Shown: in pieces, positions 1-8,235 of the stretch | How positions within the stretch are numbered: position 1 is the stretch's first letter | Layout of the letters: every line of letters begins with the position of its first letter | Assembly (NCBI RefSeq): GCF_028898845.1 | Contig: NZ_CP118574.1 | Span: 3,782,001-3,846,000 of the forward strand | Direction of reading: 5' to 3' | From: Streptomyces sp. WZ-12 | Lineage (GTDB): Bacteria > Actinomycetota > Actinomycetes > Streptomycetales > Streptomycetaceae | DNA: 64,000 bases | The notes under the pieces: generated by a model | What the model was told of the DNA's origin: nothing | The model's input: only the letters and a program-made list of their open reading frames with translations | The model's database searches: none | Translations under genes and position numbers: made by a program

Positions 1-119
1 TTGGCCCCCCGGTCGTGCCCGTCCAGCCCCGGCTTGGCGACGACGACCCGGATCGGCCCCGACCGGCCCGCCGCGCCCTGGCCCTCCGCCTGCGCCCCGT
101 CTTGCCGCGCCACACTCAT
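1..119 (-). CDS. Cobalamin-binding subunit of a methylmalonyl/isobutyryl-CoA mutase (N-terminal part)
   Basis: Only the first 39 codons lie in the window; the gene runs off the left edge. After a polar leader of about 25 residues the protein reads RVVVAKPGLDGHDRGA, the first strand and the DxHxxG cobalamin-ligand loop (GLDGHDRG) of stand-alone B12-binding subunits of acyl-CoA mutases. The histidine in that loop would be the lower axial ligand of adenosylcobalamin. The family works with a separate large subunit in the carbon-skeleton rearrangement of acyl-CoA esters in the cytoplasm. The ATG is chosen because GGAGG lies 5-10 nt upstream. A strong inverted repeat lies 20 nt further up. Which mutase it serves cannot be told from this piece. 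Confidence 0.85.
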   Translation of the reverse strand, partial: MSVARQDGAQAEGQGAAGRSGPIRVVVAKPGLDGHDRGA

Positions 120-138
120 CACTGCCTCCAAGACATGT

Positions 139-162
139 GCGGCACCGCCAGGGCGGTGCCGC
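139..162 (-). promoter_or_regulatory. Tight inverted repeat in the leader of the B12-binding gene
   Basis: GCGGCACCGCC and GGCGGTGCCGC form 11-bp arms separated by two bases, 20-43 nt upstream of the start codon. It may be a leader hairpin or an operator. There is no cobalamin-riboswitch consensus around it. Confidence 0.35.
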
Positions 163-482
163 CGAGCCGACATTCGGTCGCGCCACCGCGATCCGGCGGC
201 CACGAGCGTGAACGAACGTTATCTACAGCATCCCGTACCCAGCCGTTTCGTGACATCCGGCGAGGGGGAAATCACACACGGGACACATCCGTTACGCGTC
301 GCGCTCCGCGTGTCGCACCGCCGCCAGGGACGGCCGGCGACGCACGCGCGGGTCGGGCGCCCGGGGAGCCGCGGTCGGGCCAGTACGCCCGGCCCCACCG
401 CCTCGCCATCGCCGCGCGCGGCTTCCCTCAAGGGCATTCGGGGGTCATCGCCGCCTGCCGCGTGCCGTTCGGGAGGTCGGCC

Positions 483-1289
483 ATGGGGGCCCTGACTGTT
501 CTCTCCACCACCGCTTCGCTCCGCGCCACACTGGTGGACGCGGCGGTGCTCGTCGCCCACTTGATCCTCTATCCAACCGGTATCGCCCAAGAACGCTCCC
601 TGTCCGCACCGTCGGCGACCGGTTCCGCGGCCCGGCTGCCGACCGAGGGCCGCGCCCACCCGCCGGTCCTGCTGCTCCACGGCTTCGTCGACAACCGCTC
701 GGTCTTCGTCCTGCTGCGCCACTCCCTGCACCGCCACGGCTGGCGCCACGTCGAAGCGCTCAACTACTCCCCGCTGACCTGCGATCTGCGCAGCGCCGCC
801 GAGCTGTTGGGCCGCCATGTCGAGGAGTTCTGCGCCCGGACCGGCCACCACCGGGTGGACATCGTCGGGCACAGCCTCGGCGGCCTGATCGCCCGCTATT
901 ACGTGCAGCGGCGCGGCGGCGACGCCCGCGTCCGCACGCTGATCACGCTCGGCACACCGCACTCCGGCACCCGCGTCGCGCCCCTGATGTCGGCGCATCC
1001 GATCGTCCGGCAGATGCGCCCGGACTCCGACGTGGTAGCGGAGTTGGCGCTTCCGGCGCCGCGCTGCCGGACGCGTTGCGTGGCGTTCTGGAGCGCGGCG
1101 GACCAGGTGATGGTGCCGGCCACCACGGCCCGGATCGTCCACCCGGACCTGCGGGCCGAGAACGTCCACGTCGACGACGTCGGGCACCTCGCGCTGCCGG
1201 TCAACGCGACGGTAGCGGCCGGGATTAGGGAGGCGCTGACCGCCTCGGCCGCCGCCCGGCCGGACGCGGACGCGATATCGGTGGCCTGA
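483..1289 (+). CDS. Exported lipase/esterase, alpha/beta hydrolase fold
   Basis: A 268-residue hydrolase likely to cleave acyl esters outside the cell. A weakly hydrophobic N-terminal stretch (about residues 8-33) could act as signal or anchor. The fold begins with PVLLLHGFVDN (oxyanion loop HGF). The nucleophile is Ser131 in GHSLGG, the acid probably lies in SAADQVMVP and the histidine in VGHLALP. The motif order fits secreted triacylglycerol lipases of the LipA/EstA type. An open frame extends far upstream, but the ATG at 483 has GGAGG 7 nt before it and the upstream reading is arginine-rich noise. It is divergent from the B12-binding gene. No operon partner is visible. The substrate is unknown. 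Confidence 0.85.
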   Translation: MGALTVLSTTASLRATLVDAAVLVAHLILYPTGIAQERSLSAPSATGSAARLPTEGRAHPPVLLLHGFVDNRSVFVLLRHSLHRHGWRHVEALNYSPLTCDLRSAAELLGRHVEEFCARTGHHRVDIVGHSLGGLIARYYVQRRGGDARVRTLITLGTPHSGTRVAPLMSAHPIVRQMRPDSDVVAELALPAPRCRTRCVAFWSAADQVMVPATTARIVHPDLRAENVHVDDVGHLALPVNATVAAGIREALTASAAARPDADAISVA

Positions 1290-1545
1290 TCGACGCGCTC
1301 CCGGTGGCCTGACGCAATGATCCGGCGCAGTCAGTTCAATAGCCGGCGCAGTCAATGCCGGTGGCGTGATCGGCGACATGATCGGCGGCGTGATCCGTCA
1401 CTTCGTCGACGCCCGGCCGCCCCGCCCCCGTCATTTCCCGGCCGCCGCGTCGAACGACCGTCGAACGGGTCGCCAAGAACGCGCATGTGCGCCGCCGGAA
1501 GGTGCGCAAATGCCCGGCCCCGCCGAGCCCGAAACTTCGGGAAGA

Positions 1546-1575
1546 TTGTGGGCGTCGCGTACCGCCGGGTACAGT
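1546..1575 (+). promoter_or_regulatory. Candidate promoter of the M23 peptidase gene
   Basis: TTGTGG and TACAGT are separated by 18 nt, matching a vegetative -35/-10 pair, and would give a leader of about 35 nt. The rest of the interval from 1290 holds only two copies of CCGGCGCAGTCA (near 1322 and 1342) and no recognisable gene. Confidence 0.45.
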
Positions 1576-1615
1576 CGCCGCTAATTCTCCTGCAGCCGAG
1601 GCGAAAGAGAAGTTG

Positions 1616-3241
1616 GTGGACGACCGTCACCCGTCAGGGGCTCAGCTTTCTCACGCCCCCGCTTCCGACGCCTCCCGTGCACAGTTGGCATACGGCGACG
1701 GTGACCCCCTCTTCGGCTCGCACCCCGACGCCTACGGCATGGGCGCCTACGACCCGGCCGGACACCCCATCGGCGCCTACTCGACCGGCAGTTACCCCGG
1801 AACCGGCTACGACACCGGCACCTACGGCGGCGGCTACGACCCGTACCCCCACGCCGGCTACGACGCCACCGGCTACGGCACCGACGCGTACGCCACCGGG
1901 TACGACAGCGCCGCCTACGGGTACCCCGGCGGCCACGACGCGACGGCCCACGGCGCCGCCTACGACACCGGCGGCTACCCGGCCGACGGCTTCGACGGCA
2001 CGGCGTACGGCACCACCCCGTACGGCACCGGCGATGTCCTCACCGACGGCTACCCGACCGGCAGTTACCCCGAATCCGGCTACGACACCGGCACTTACGG
2101 CGGCACCGCCTACGGCTCCGCGCCCCACGACAACGCGGCCTACGACACCGCCTCGTTCGCGGCCGCCGCCACCGCCGTCCAGGAGCCGATCGGCTACGAG
2201 GCCACCGCGGTGTGGTCGACCGCGGACTACGCCGATCCGCACGCCCGCCCGCTCGACCCGGCCCCCGGCATCCCGGCCCAGGCCGGCCCGCCCGCCGACG
2301 ACACCGTCGTATGGGACCAGCCGCTCGCGGAGTTCGCCGACGGCGGTGACGTCAACGCCCCCGCGCCGGACGACGCGTCGATCGCCGAGGCGATGACGCA
2401 GGCGATGCCCGTCACCGCCGTCCCGGAGGCCCCGGAGGCCCCAGAAGCCCCGGCCACCGGTCGGCGCGGCAGCGCTCCCGCGGAGGGCCGGGCGGCCCGT
2501 GGCCGCGGCCGCCGCCGCCAGGCCAAGCGGTCGGCGCTGCTGACCGTCGCGGTGCCCTCGGTGGCGGCAATGGGCGTCTGCGCGGCGGCCGCGGCCTCGG
2601 TCAGCCAGTTCGGCGGGGAGTCCAAGGACGAGGCGACCACCCGGTCCGCGCCGGACGCCGGCACCACGACGCGGGCCACCGCGGCCAACAAGAAGCTGGA
2701 CAACCAACTCGCCGGACTCAGCGCCAGCGCCCAGGACTTCCGCGAGCGGGCCAGCCGCACCCAGGAGCGGCTGGACCTCAAGGAGCGGCAGGCGCTGGAG
2801 CGCAAGCGCAAGGAGGCGGAGGCGGCCCGCAAGGAGGCGGAGCGCCCCAAGTTCGTGCTGCCGGTCACCCAGCACGGGCTGAGCGCGCTCTTCGGCCAGG
2901 CCGGGGTCAACTGGATGTCGGTGCACACCGGCATCGACTTCCCGGTCGGCTACGGCACCCCCGTCATGGCGGCCACCGACGGCACCATGCACACCCAGTG
3001 GAACTCCGCCTACGGCAACATGGCGATCCTGACCTCGCCGGACGGCACCGAGACCTGGTACTGCCACCTCAGCAGCACCAAGGTCCGCTCCGGGACGGTC
3101 AAGGCCGGCGACACCATCGCCTACTCCGGCAGCTCCGGGAACTCCACCGGACCGCACCTGCACTTCGAGGTCCGGCCGGCCGGCGGCGCGGCCGTCGACC
3201 CGCTCCCGTGGCTGCGCACCCACGGCCTCAACCCGAACTGA
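1616..3241 (+). CDS. Membrane-anchored M23 peptidase with a Tyr/Gly-rich cytoplasmic region
   Basis: A 541-residue peptidoglycan endopeptidase of the LytM/M23 type. Residues about 35-185 are a low-complexity region dominated by Tyr, Gly, Thr, Asp and Ala (repeats such as GYDTGTYGG). A basic stretch and one membrane segment (about 305-325, LLTVAVPSVAAMGVCAAAAA) follow, so this tail should be cytoplasmic. Outside come a charged coiled coil (about 350-410) and the M23 domain (about 420-541) with the zinc-site motifs HTGIDF and HLHFEV. GTG 1616 is chosen because AGAGA precedes it by 5 nt and upstream codons look non-coding; TTG 1613 is an alternative. A 12-bp hairpin terminator follows. The tail is far longer than the catalytic part needs. 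Confidence 0.88.
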   Translation: MDDRHPSGAQLSHAPASDASRAQLAYGDGDPLFGSHPDAYGMGAYDPAGHPIGAYSTGSYPGTGYDTGTYGGGYDPYPHAGYDATGYGTDAYATGYDSAAYGYPGGHDATAHGAAYDTGGYPADGFDGTAYGTTPYGTGDVLTDGYPTGSYPESGYDTGTYGGTAYGSAPHDNAAYDTASFAAAATAVQEPIGYEATAVWSTADYADPHARPLDPAPGIPAQAGPPADDTVVWDQPLAEFADGGDVNAPAPDDASIAEAMTQAMPVTAVPEAPEAPEAPATGRRGSAPAEGRAARGRGRRRQAKRSALLTVAVPSVAAMGVCAAAAASVSQFGGESKDEATTRSAPDAGTTTRATAANKKLDNQLAGLSASAQDFRERASRTQERLDLKERQALERKRKEAEAARKEAERPKFVLPVTQHGLSALFGQAGVNWMSVHTGIDFPVGYGTPVMAATDGTMHTQWNSAYGNMAILTSPDGTETWYCHLSSTKVRSGTVKAGDTIAYSGSSGNSTGPHLHFEVRPAGGAAVDPLPWLRTHGLNPN

Positions 3242-3266
3242 ACGGCCGCCAGCCATCGCACACTTC

Positions 3267-3295
3267 GGGGCCTGCCGCACACCGCGGCAGGCCCC
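3267..3295. terminator. Bidirectional terminator between the M23 peptidase and pcrA
   Basis: GGGGCCTGCCGC and its exact complement form a 12-bp stem with a 5-nt loop in the 80-nt gap between two convergent genes. Confidence 0.8.
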
Positions 3296-3321
3296 TCACG
3301 CGTCTCCCGGCTGACCGACGG

Positions 3322-5874
3322 CTAGAGCTTCTCCACCGGTGCGTACCGCAGCAGCAGCCGCTTGGGCTTCTCGCCGCCGAAGTCGATGGTCGCCTCGGCG
3401 TTGTCCCCGCTGCCCTTGACGCCGACGACGGTGCCGAGCCCGAAGCTGTCGTGGGTGACGCGGTCGCCGACGGCCAGCGAGACCACCGGACGGTCCTTGG
3501 TCCGCCGGGTCGCGAAGCCGCTCGGCCCCTTGGCGCGCGTCGAGGAGAGCGAGGCGCCAATGCCGCCCCCGCCGAGGCCCCCGCCCGAGGAACTGCCCGA
3601 CGACAGGCCGCCCATGGACGCGGACGGCGTGGCGGAGCCGGTGCGCCGCCAGTCCAGGAAGGTGTCCGGGACCTCCTCCAGGAAGCGCGAGGGCGGGTTG
3701 TACGAGGGCTGGCCCCAGGCGCTGCGCATCGTGGCGCGGGTGACGTAGAGCCGCTCGCGGGCGCGGGTGATGCCGACGTAGGCGAGCCGGCGCTCCTCCT
3801 CCAGCTCCTTGGTCTGGCCGAGCGCCCGCAGGTGCGGGAAGACGCCGTCCTCCAGGCCGGTCAGGAAGACGACCGGGAACTCCAGGCCCTTGGCGGTGTG
3901 CAGGGTCATCAGCGTGATGACACCGGGGTCCTCGGCGCCCGCCGTGTCTTCGGCGGATTCAGCGGGTGCGTCGGGGATCTGGTCGGAGTCGGCGACCAGG
4001 GCGACCCGCTCCAGGAACTCGGCGAGCGTCCCGGGGGCGGCGGCCTCCGCCTCCTCGGCCTCCTGGGTCTCGTCGGCCTCTTGGGCCTCGCCGTGGTCCT
4101 GCTCGAACTCCAGGGCCACGGAGGCGAGTTCCTGGAGGTTCTCGACGCGGGTCTCGTCCTGGGGGTCGGTGGACGACTGGAGTTCGGCGAGGTAGCCGGT
4201 GCGCTCCAGGACCGCCTCCAGGATCGTGGCGGGGCCGGCCCCGGACTCCACGATGGTGCGCAACTCCTCCATCAGGGCGTTGAACCGCTTGACGGCGTTG
4301 GCGGAGCGGGCGGCCATGCCGTACGCCTCGTCGACCCGGCGCAGCGCCTGCGGGAAGGTGATCTTCTCGCGCTGGGCGAGGGCCTCGATCATCGCCTCGG
4401 CGCGGTCGCCGATGCCGCGCTTGGGGACGTTGAGGATCCGGCGCAGCGGGACGGCGTCCTCGGGGTTGGCGAGCACCCGGAGGTAGGCGAGGATGTCGCG
4501 GACCTCCTTGCGCTCGTAGAAGCGCACGCCGCCGACGACCTTGTAGGGCAGCCCGACCCGGATGAAGATCTCTTCGAAGACGCGGGATTGGGCGTTGGTG
4601 CGGTAGAAGATCGCGACGTCGCCGGCCTTGGCGTCGCCGGCGTCGGTGAGCCGGTCGATCTCGTCGGCGACGAACTGGGCCTCGTCGTGCTCGGTGTCGG
4701 CGACATAGCCGGTGATCTTGGGGCCGGCGCCGGCATCCGTCCAGAGGTTCTTGGGGCGGCGGTTCTCGTTGCGCTCGATGACGGCGTTGGCGGCCGAGAG
4801 GATCGTCTGCGAGGAGCGGTAGTTCTGCTCCAGCAGGATCGTGGTGGCGTTCGGGTAGTCCTCCTCGAACTGGAGGATGTTGCGGATCGTGGCGCCGCGG
4901 AAGGCGTAGATGGACTGGTCGGCGTCGCCGACCACGCACAGCTCGGCCGCGGGGACATCGACCGTGCCCGGGCCCACCAGCTCGCGGACGAGGGTGTACT
5001 GGGCGTGGTTGGTGTCCTGGTACTCGTCGACGAGGACGTGGCGGAAGCGGCGGCGGTAGTGCTCGGCGACGTCGGGGAACGCCTGGAGCAGGTGGACCGT
5101 CGTCATGATGATGTCGTCGAAGTCCAGGGCGTTGGCCTCGCGCAGCCGCGCCTGGTACATCGCGTACGCCTCGGCCAGGGTCTTCTCAAAACCGTCCGCA
5201 GCCGTGCCCGCGAAGCTCTCCTCGTCGATGAGCTCGTTCTTGAGGTTGGAGATCTTCGCGCTGAAGGACTTGGGCGGGAAGCGCTTGGGGTCCAGGTCCA
5301 GATCGCGGCAGACCAGGGCCATCAGGCGCTTGGAGTCGGCCGCGTCGTAGATCGAGAAGGACGAGGTGAAGCCGAGCCGCTTGGACTCCCGGCGCAGTAT
5401 CCGCACGCAGGCGCTGTGGAAGGTGGAGACCCACATGGCGTTGGCCCGCGGGCCGACCAGGTCCTCGACGCGCTCCTTCATCTCGCCCGCGGCCTTGTTG
5501 GTGAAGGTGATCGCGAGGATCTGGCCGGGGTGGACGTGGCGCTCGGCGAGCAGGTGGGCGATGCGGTGGGTGAGCACCCGGGTCTTGCCGGAGCCGGCGC
5601 CGGCGACGATCAGCAGCGGGCTGCCGCTGTGCACCACGGCGGCCTTCTGCTGGTCGTTGAGGCCCTCCAGGAGCGCCGCCGGGTCGATGGCCGGGCGGGG
5701 GGCGCCGTCGCGGTAGTACGGCTGCCTGGGCGCGGGCGCGTCGAACTTCCCGCCGAAGAGGTCGGCGGGCATCTCGTCCGGGACCGGGCCGTGCTCGTCC
5801 TCGGGCGGCGGCGGGGGCTCCTCGTCCGGGGGGCCGAGGTCCGCCAGGAAGCTGTCGTCAAAGAGGCTGCTCAT
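3322..5874 (-). CDS. pcrA: ATP-dependent 3'-5' DNA helicase PcrA/UvrD
   Basis: An 850-residue superfamily 1A helicase acting in nucleotide excision repair, replication restart and removal of RecA filaments. Visible motifs: LNDQQKAAV (Q motif), AGAGSGKT (Walker A, about residue 92), DEYQDTN (motif II), VGDADQSIYAFRGA (motif III), LEQNYRSSQ (motif IV), TLHTAKGLEFPVVF (motif V) and AYVGITRARERLY (motif VI). The N-terminal 60 residues are an acidic, Pro-rich extension common in actinomycete homologues. The C-terminus ends in a Tudor-like segment (GDRVTHDSFGLGTVVG) expected for binding RNA polymerase. The length is usual for the family. GGTGGG precedes the ATG closely. It is divergent from the riboswitch-controlled NlpC gene. 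Confidence 0.97.
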   Translation of the reverse strand: MSSLFDDSFLADLGPPDEEPPPPPEDEHGPVPDEMPADLFGGKFDAPAPRQPYYRDGAPRPAIDPAALLEGLNDQQKAAVVHSGSPLLIVAGAGSGKTRVLTHRIAHLLAERHVHPGQILAITFTNKAAGEMKERVEDLVGPRANAMWVSTFHSACVRILRRESKRLGFTSSFSIYDAADSKRLMALVCRDLDLDPKRFPPKSFSAKISNLKNELIDEESFAGTAADGFEKTLAEAYAMYQARLREANALDFDDIIMTTVHLLQAFPDVAEHYRRRFRHVLVDEYQDTNHAQYTLVRELVGPGTVDVPAAELCVVGDADQSIYAFRGATIRNILQFEEDYPNATTILLEQNYRSSQTILSAANAVIERNENRRPKNLWTDAGAGPKITGYVADTEHDEAQFVADEIDRLTDAGDAKAGDVAIFYRTNAQSRVFEEIFIRVGLPYKVVGGVRFYERKEVRDILAYLRVLANPEDAVPLRRILNVPKRGIGDRAEAMIEALAQREKITFPQALRRVDEAYGMAARSANAVKRFNALMEELRTIVESGAGPATILEAVLERTGYLAELQSSTDPQDETRVENLQELASVALEFEQDHGEAQEADETQEAEEAEAAAPGTLAEFLERVALVADSDQIPDAPAESAEDTAGAEDPGVITLMTLHTAKGLEFPVVFLTGLEDGVFPHLRALGQTKELEEERRLAYVGITRARERLYVTRATMRSAWGQPSYNPPSRFLEEVPDTFLDWRRTGSATPSASMGGLSSGSSSGGGLGGGGIGASLSSTRAKGPSGFATRRTKDRPVVSLAVGDRVTHDSFGLGTVVGVKGSGDNAEATIDFGGEKPKRLLLRYAPVEKL

Positions 5875-6032
5875 CGCCCACCGAGTCTAGGCCGCCGCAC
5901 TGACAACCGGTCCCGAAGTGGCGGATTGCCCGGAACCGCCCCGGTCGGGGCGTCATCTGCGCGGCCGGGGACGCCTCGTGGGCTCTCCGCGTTCAGGTCA
6001 CGAAAAGGTTTCGGGCATATCGAACACCTGCC

Positions 6033-6062
6033 TTCACAGGGGCCACACGAGTTGGCTACGGT
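6033..6062 (+). promoter_or_regulatory. Candidate promoter upstream of the c-di-AMP riboswitch
   Basis: TTCACA and TACGGT are spaced by 18 nt. Transcription would begin near 6069, giving a leader of about 230 nt that contains the complete aptamer. Confidence 0.45.
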
Positions 6063-6136
6063 CTCGCTCAAGGCAGCCCGCCGTCCCCGCGGACGACAGC
6101 GTCCGCACGGGCCGCCTCCGCCGAGTCCGGCCTGTC

Positions 6137-6292
6137 ACGAAGGCAATCCGGAGCCGGGGACCCACAAGCACCACCGGGGTGAATCGACCGGAGCGACCGT
6201 CGCCAGGCGGACGCACCGGCCGTAGGGCAAGCCTTCCGTCAGCAGACCGCCCGAACCCGACAGCTAACCCGGTAGGCGGTCCACGGAAGGAG
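6137..6292 (+). ncRNA. c-di-AMP riboswitch (ydaO/yuaA type)
   Basis: The leader carries the ordered conserved blocks of this aptamer: a GAGCCGGGGACCC segment near 6151, CCGGGGTGAATCGACCGG near 6174, CCGTAGGGCAAGCC near 6220, and CCCGAACCCGACAGCTAACC with GGTAGGCGG near 6250-6280, closed by CTTCCG pairing with CGGAAG. The 3' end of the aptamer (CGGAAGGAG) is also the ribosome-binding site of the NlpC/P60 gene, so ligand binding could affect both transcription and translation. In actinobacteria this class is known to control wall hydrolases, and binding of c-di-AMP turns expression off. Boundaries are approximate. Confidence 0.88.
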
Positions 6293-6301
6293 TCGCCGGC
6301 C

Positions 6302-7447
6302 TTGGCGTCCCATCGCAAGCCGCGCACCCCCATACTTGCCACGCCCGGCGGCCGTCGCACGGCCACCGGGCTGACCACGGCCGCACTGGCCTCGGTCACC
6401 CTGCTCTCGCAGACCGCGAACGCCGCCCCGAAGGCTCCCCAGCCGACCGTCGAAGAGGTCAAGCAGCAGGTCGACGACCTGTACCAGCAGGCCGAGGTCG
6501 CCACCCAGAAGTACAACGCCGCCAAGGAGAAGGCCGACAGCGGGCAGCACACGGTGAACCGCCTGATCGACGAGGCGGCCCGGCGCGCGGAGAAGATGAA
6601 CGAGTCCCGGCGGCGGCTGGGTTCGTTCGCCTCGGCGCAGTACCAGAGCGGCGGGATCAATCCGACGGCCCAACTGATGCTCGCCAAGGACCCGCAGCAG
6701 TTCGTCGACCGCAACCACCTGATGCAGCAACTGACCGGTCGGCAGAAGCAGGTGGTCACCGACTATCAGGAGCAGGCCGCGGCGGCCACCCGCCAACGGG
6801 CCGAGGCCACGCAGAGCCTCACGGACCTCCAGCACGCGCAGACGTCCCTGAAGGAGACCAAGCGCAACGTCCAGACCAAGCTGGCCGAGGCGCAGCAGCT
6901 GCTCTCCCGGTTGACCGCGCAGGAGAAGGCGCGGCTGGCCGAACTTGAGCGCCAGAAGGAGGCCGCGGCCGAGCGCAAGGCCGAGGAGCAGGCCCGCAAG
7001 GAGGCCGAGAAGCGGCGGCAGCATCCCGGCGGCTCCGACCAGGACACCGGCGGCGGCTCCTCGGACGGCGGCGGCTCCTCGGACGGCGGCTCGTACAGCA
7101 CCAAGGCCCAGAAGGCGCTCGCCTTCGCCCGCTCCCAGATGGGCAAGCCCTACGTCTGGGGCGCCACCGGGCCCAACTCCTACGACTGCTCGGGCCTGAC
7201 GCAGGCCGCGTGGAAGGCGGCCGGGGTCGATCTGCCGCGCACGACCTGGGACCAGGTCAAGACCGGCACCCGGGTCTCCACCGATCACCTCCAACCCGGT
7301 GACCTGGTGTTCTTCTACAACGACATCAGCCACGTCGGGATGTACATCGGCGACGGCAAGATGATCCACGCCCCGCACCCGGGGGCCAACGTCCGGGTGG
7401 AGTCGATCTACTACATGCCGATCTACGGGAGCGTCCGGCCCGGCTAA
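6302..7447 (+). CDS. Secreted NlpC/P60 peptidoglycan hydrolase with coiled-coil domain
   Basis: A 381-residue secreted endopeptidase that should cut D-gamma-Glu-diaminopimelate bonds in peptidoglycan. It has a signal peptide (basic start, hydrophobic core ending TLLSQTANA near residue 40), a long Glu/Lys/Gln-rich coiled coil (about 45-235), a Gly/Ser linker (about 240-260) and a C-terminal NlpC/P60 domain with Cys296 (DCSG), His344 (SHVGMYIG) and a further histidine in IHAPHPG. TTG 6302 is the start: GGAAGGAG ends 9 nt before it and the signal peptide follows directly. Control by the c-di-AMP aptamer just upstream is very likely. The layout is that of RipA/CwlO-type hydrolases. Confidence 0.93.
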   Translation: MASHRKPRTPILATPGGRRTATGLTTAALASVTLLSQTANAAPKAPQPTVEEVKQQVDDLYQQAEVATQKYNAAKEKADSGQHTVNRLIDEAARRAEKMNESRRRLGSFASAQYQSGGINPTAQLMLAKDPQQFVDRNHLMQQLTGRQKQVVTDYQEQAAAATRQRAEATQSLTDLQHAQTSLKETKRNVQTKLAEAQQLLSRLTAQEKARLAELERQKEAAAERKAEEQARKEAEKRRQHPGGSDQDTGGGSSDGGGSSDGGSYSTKAQKALAFARSQMGKPYVWGATGPNSYDCSGLTQAAWKAAGVDLPRTTWDQVKTGTRVSTDHLQPGDLVFFYNDISHVGMYIGDGKMIHAPHPGANVRVESIYYMPIYGSVRPG

Positions 7448-7497
7448 CCGGCACACGGGCGCGCGCCCCGCGTCCCGCTGATCCACCCCCCACACGC

Positions 7498-7552
7498 CAC
7501 CGCGCGGCCATCCGCCGGCTCCGGAGCACGGAGCGGGATGACCGCGCGGTGT
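7498..7552. terminator. Terminator after the NlpC/P60 gene
   Basis: CACCGCGCGG pairs with CCGCGCGGTG, extended by CAT/ATG across one mismatch, with an inner CTCCG/CGGAG stem. It lies between two convergent genes and probably serves both. Confidence 0.6.
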
Positions 7553-7629
7553 GCCGTTTCGGCACGGGCGCCGCGGCGCCGGGGCCGCCGGGCTTCTGCC
7601 GGGCCGGGCCGCCGGAGCGCCGGGCGGGC

Positions 7630-8007
7630 TCAGGTCCAGAGCACCGCGATGAAGATGTTGAGCATGGTGAGGCCACCGACCGCGCCGAACAGCGGCTTGG
7701 CGATCTTCTCCTCGTCCCGCTTGACGTAGACCAGCGCCAGGATCACCACCAGGACGGCCAACTTGATGCCGAACTTGATGTTGTTGAGCGAGGCGCCCTG
7801 CATCTGGTTCAGACCGACCAGCACGATGCCGGTGACCAGCATCGTCAGCGCGCCGTGCAGCATGGCCGGCACGAAGCGGGCGGTGCCCGCACTCATCGCC
7901 TTCATCTGGGTCAGGAACCCGCCGAGGAGGGAGGCGATGCCGATGATGTGCAGGGCGACGAAGACATTGATTACTACGTCCATAGTGTTGGATCGTATCC
8001 GCCCCAT
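7630..8007 (-). CDS. Small integral membrane protein, four predicted segments
   Basis: A 125-residue membrane protein with about four hydrophobic segments (VINVFVALHIIGIASLLGGF, VPAMLHGALTMLVTGIVLVG, FGIKLAVLVVILALVYV and a last one ending NIFIAVLW) and short charged loops. I do not recognise a characterised function; such single-domain proteins are widespread in Streptomyces. ATG 8007 is chosen because GGAAAGGA lies 6 nt before it. ATG 7983 (MDVVINVF) is an alternative with no ribosome site. The gene faces the NlpC gene tail to tail and is divergent from the second NlpC/P60 gene. Confidence 0.75.
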   Translation of the reverse strand: MGRIRSNTMDVVINVFVALHIIGIASLLGGFLTQMKAMSAGTARFVPAMLHGALTMLVTGIVLVGLNQMQGASLNNIKFGIKLAVLVVILALVYVKRDEEKIAKPLFGAVGGLTMLNIFIAVLWT

Positions 8008-8235
8008 AGCACGTCCTTTCCGGCAGGGCGTCCGCGATGCCCGCTTCGGTCAGGGCCCGCCGGTCCCGACCCGCCCCGACCGCCCGGGCGGTCATCCCCG
8101 CACCATGAGCGGTCGGATAAGGGCAATGCCGGGCAAGGCGGTTCGCCGCCGTGACCCCGGGCCTAGCTTCCTCCTGCACGCGACCGGGCCCCCTCCGGTC
8201 GCCCCCGTCCCGCAGGGAAGGAAGTGACGGCCGCC

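Noticed and set aside
2998..6225. 1075-codon plus-strand ORF opposite pcrA
   Set aside because: Composition is that of an antisense shadow and it overlaps the whole helicase gene with its intact motifs.
8010..8235. Second c-di-AMP riboswitch before the other NlpC/P60 gene
   Set aside because: None of the ordered aptamer blocks (GGGGTGAATC, GTAGGG, CAGCTAACC, GTAGGCG) is present. The leader of the M23 gene also lacks them.
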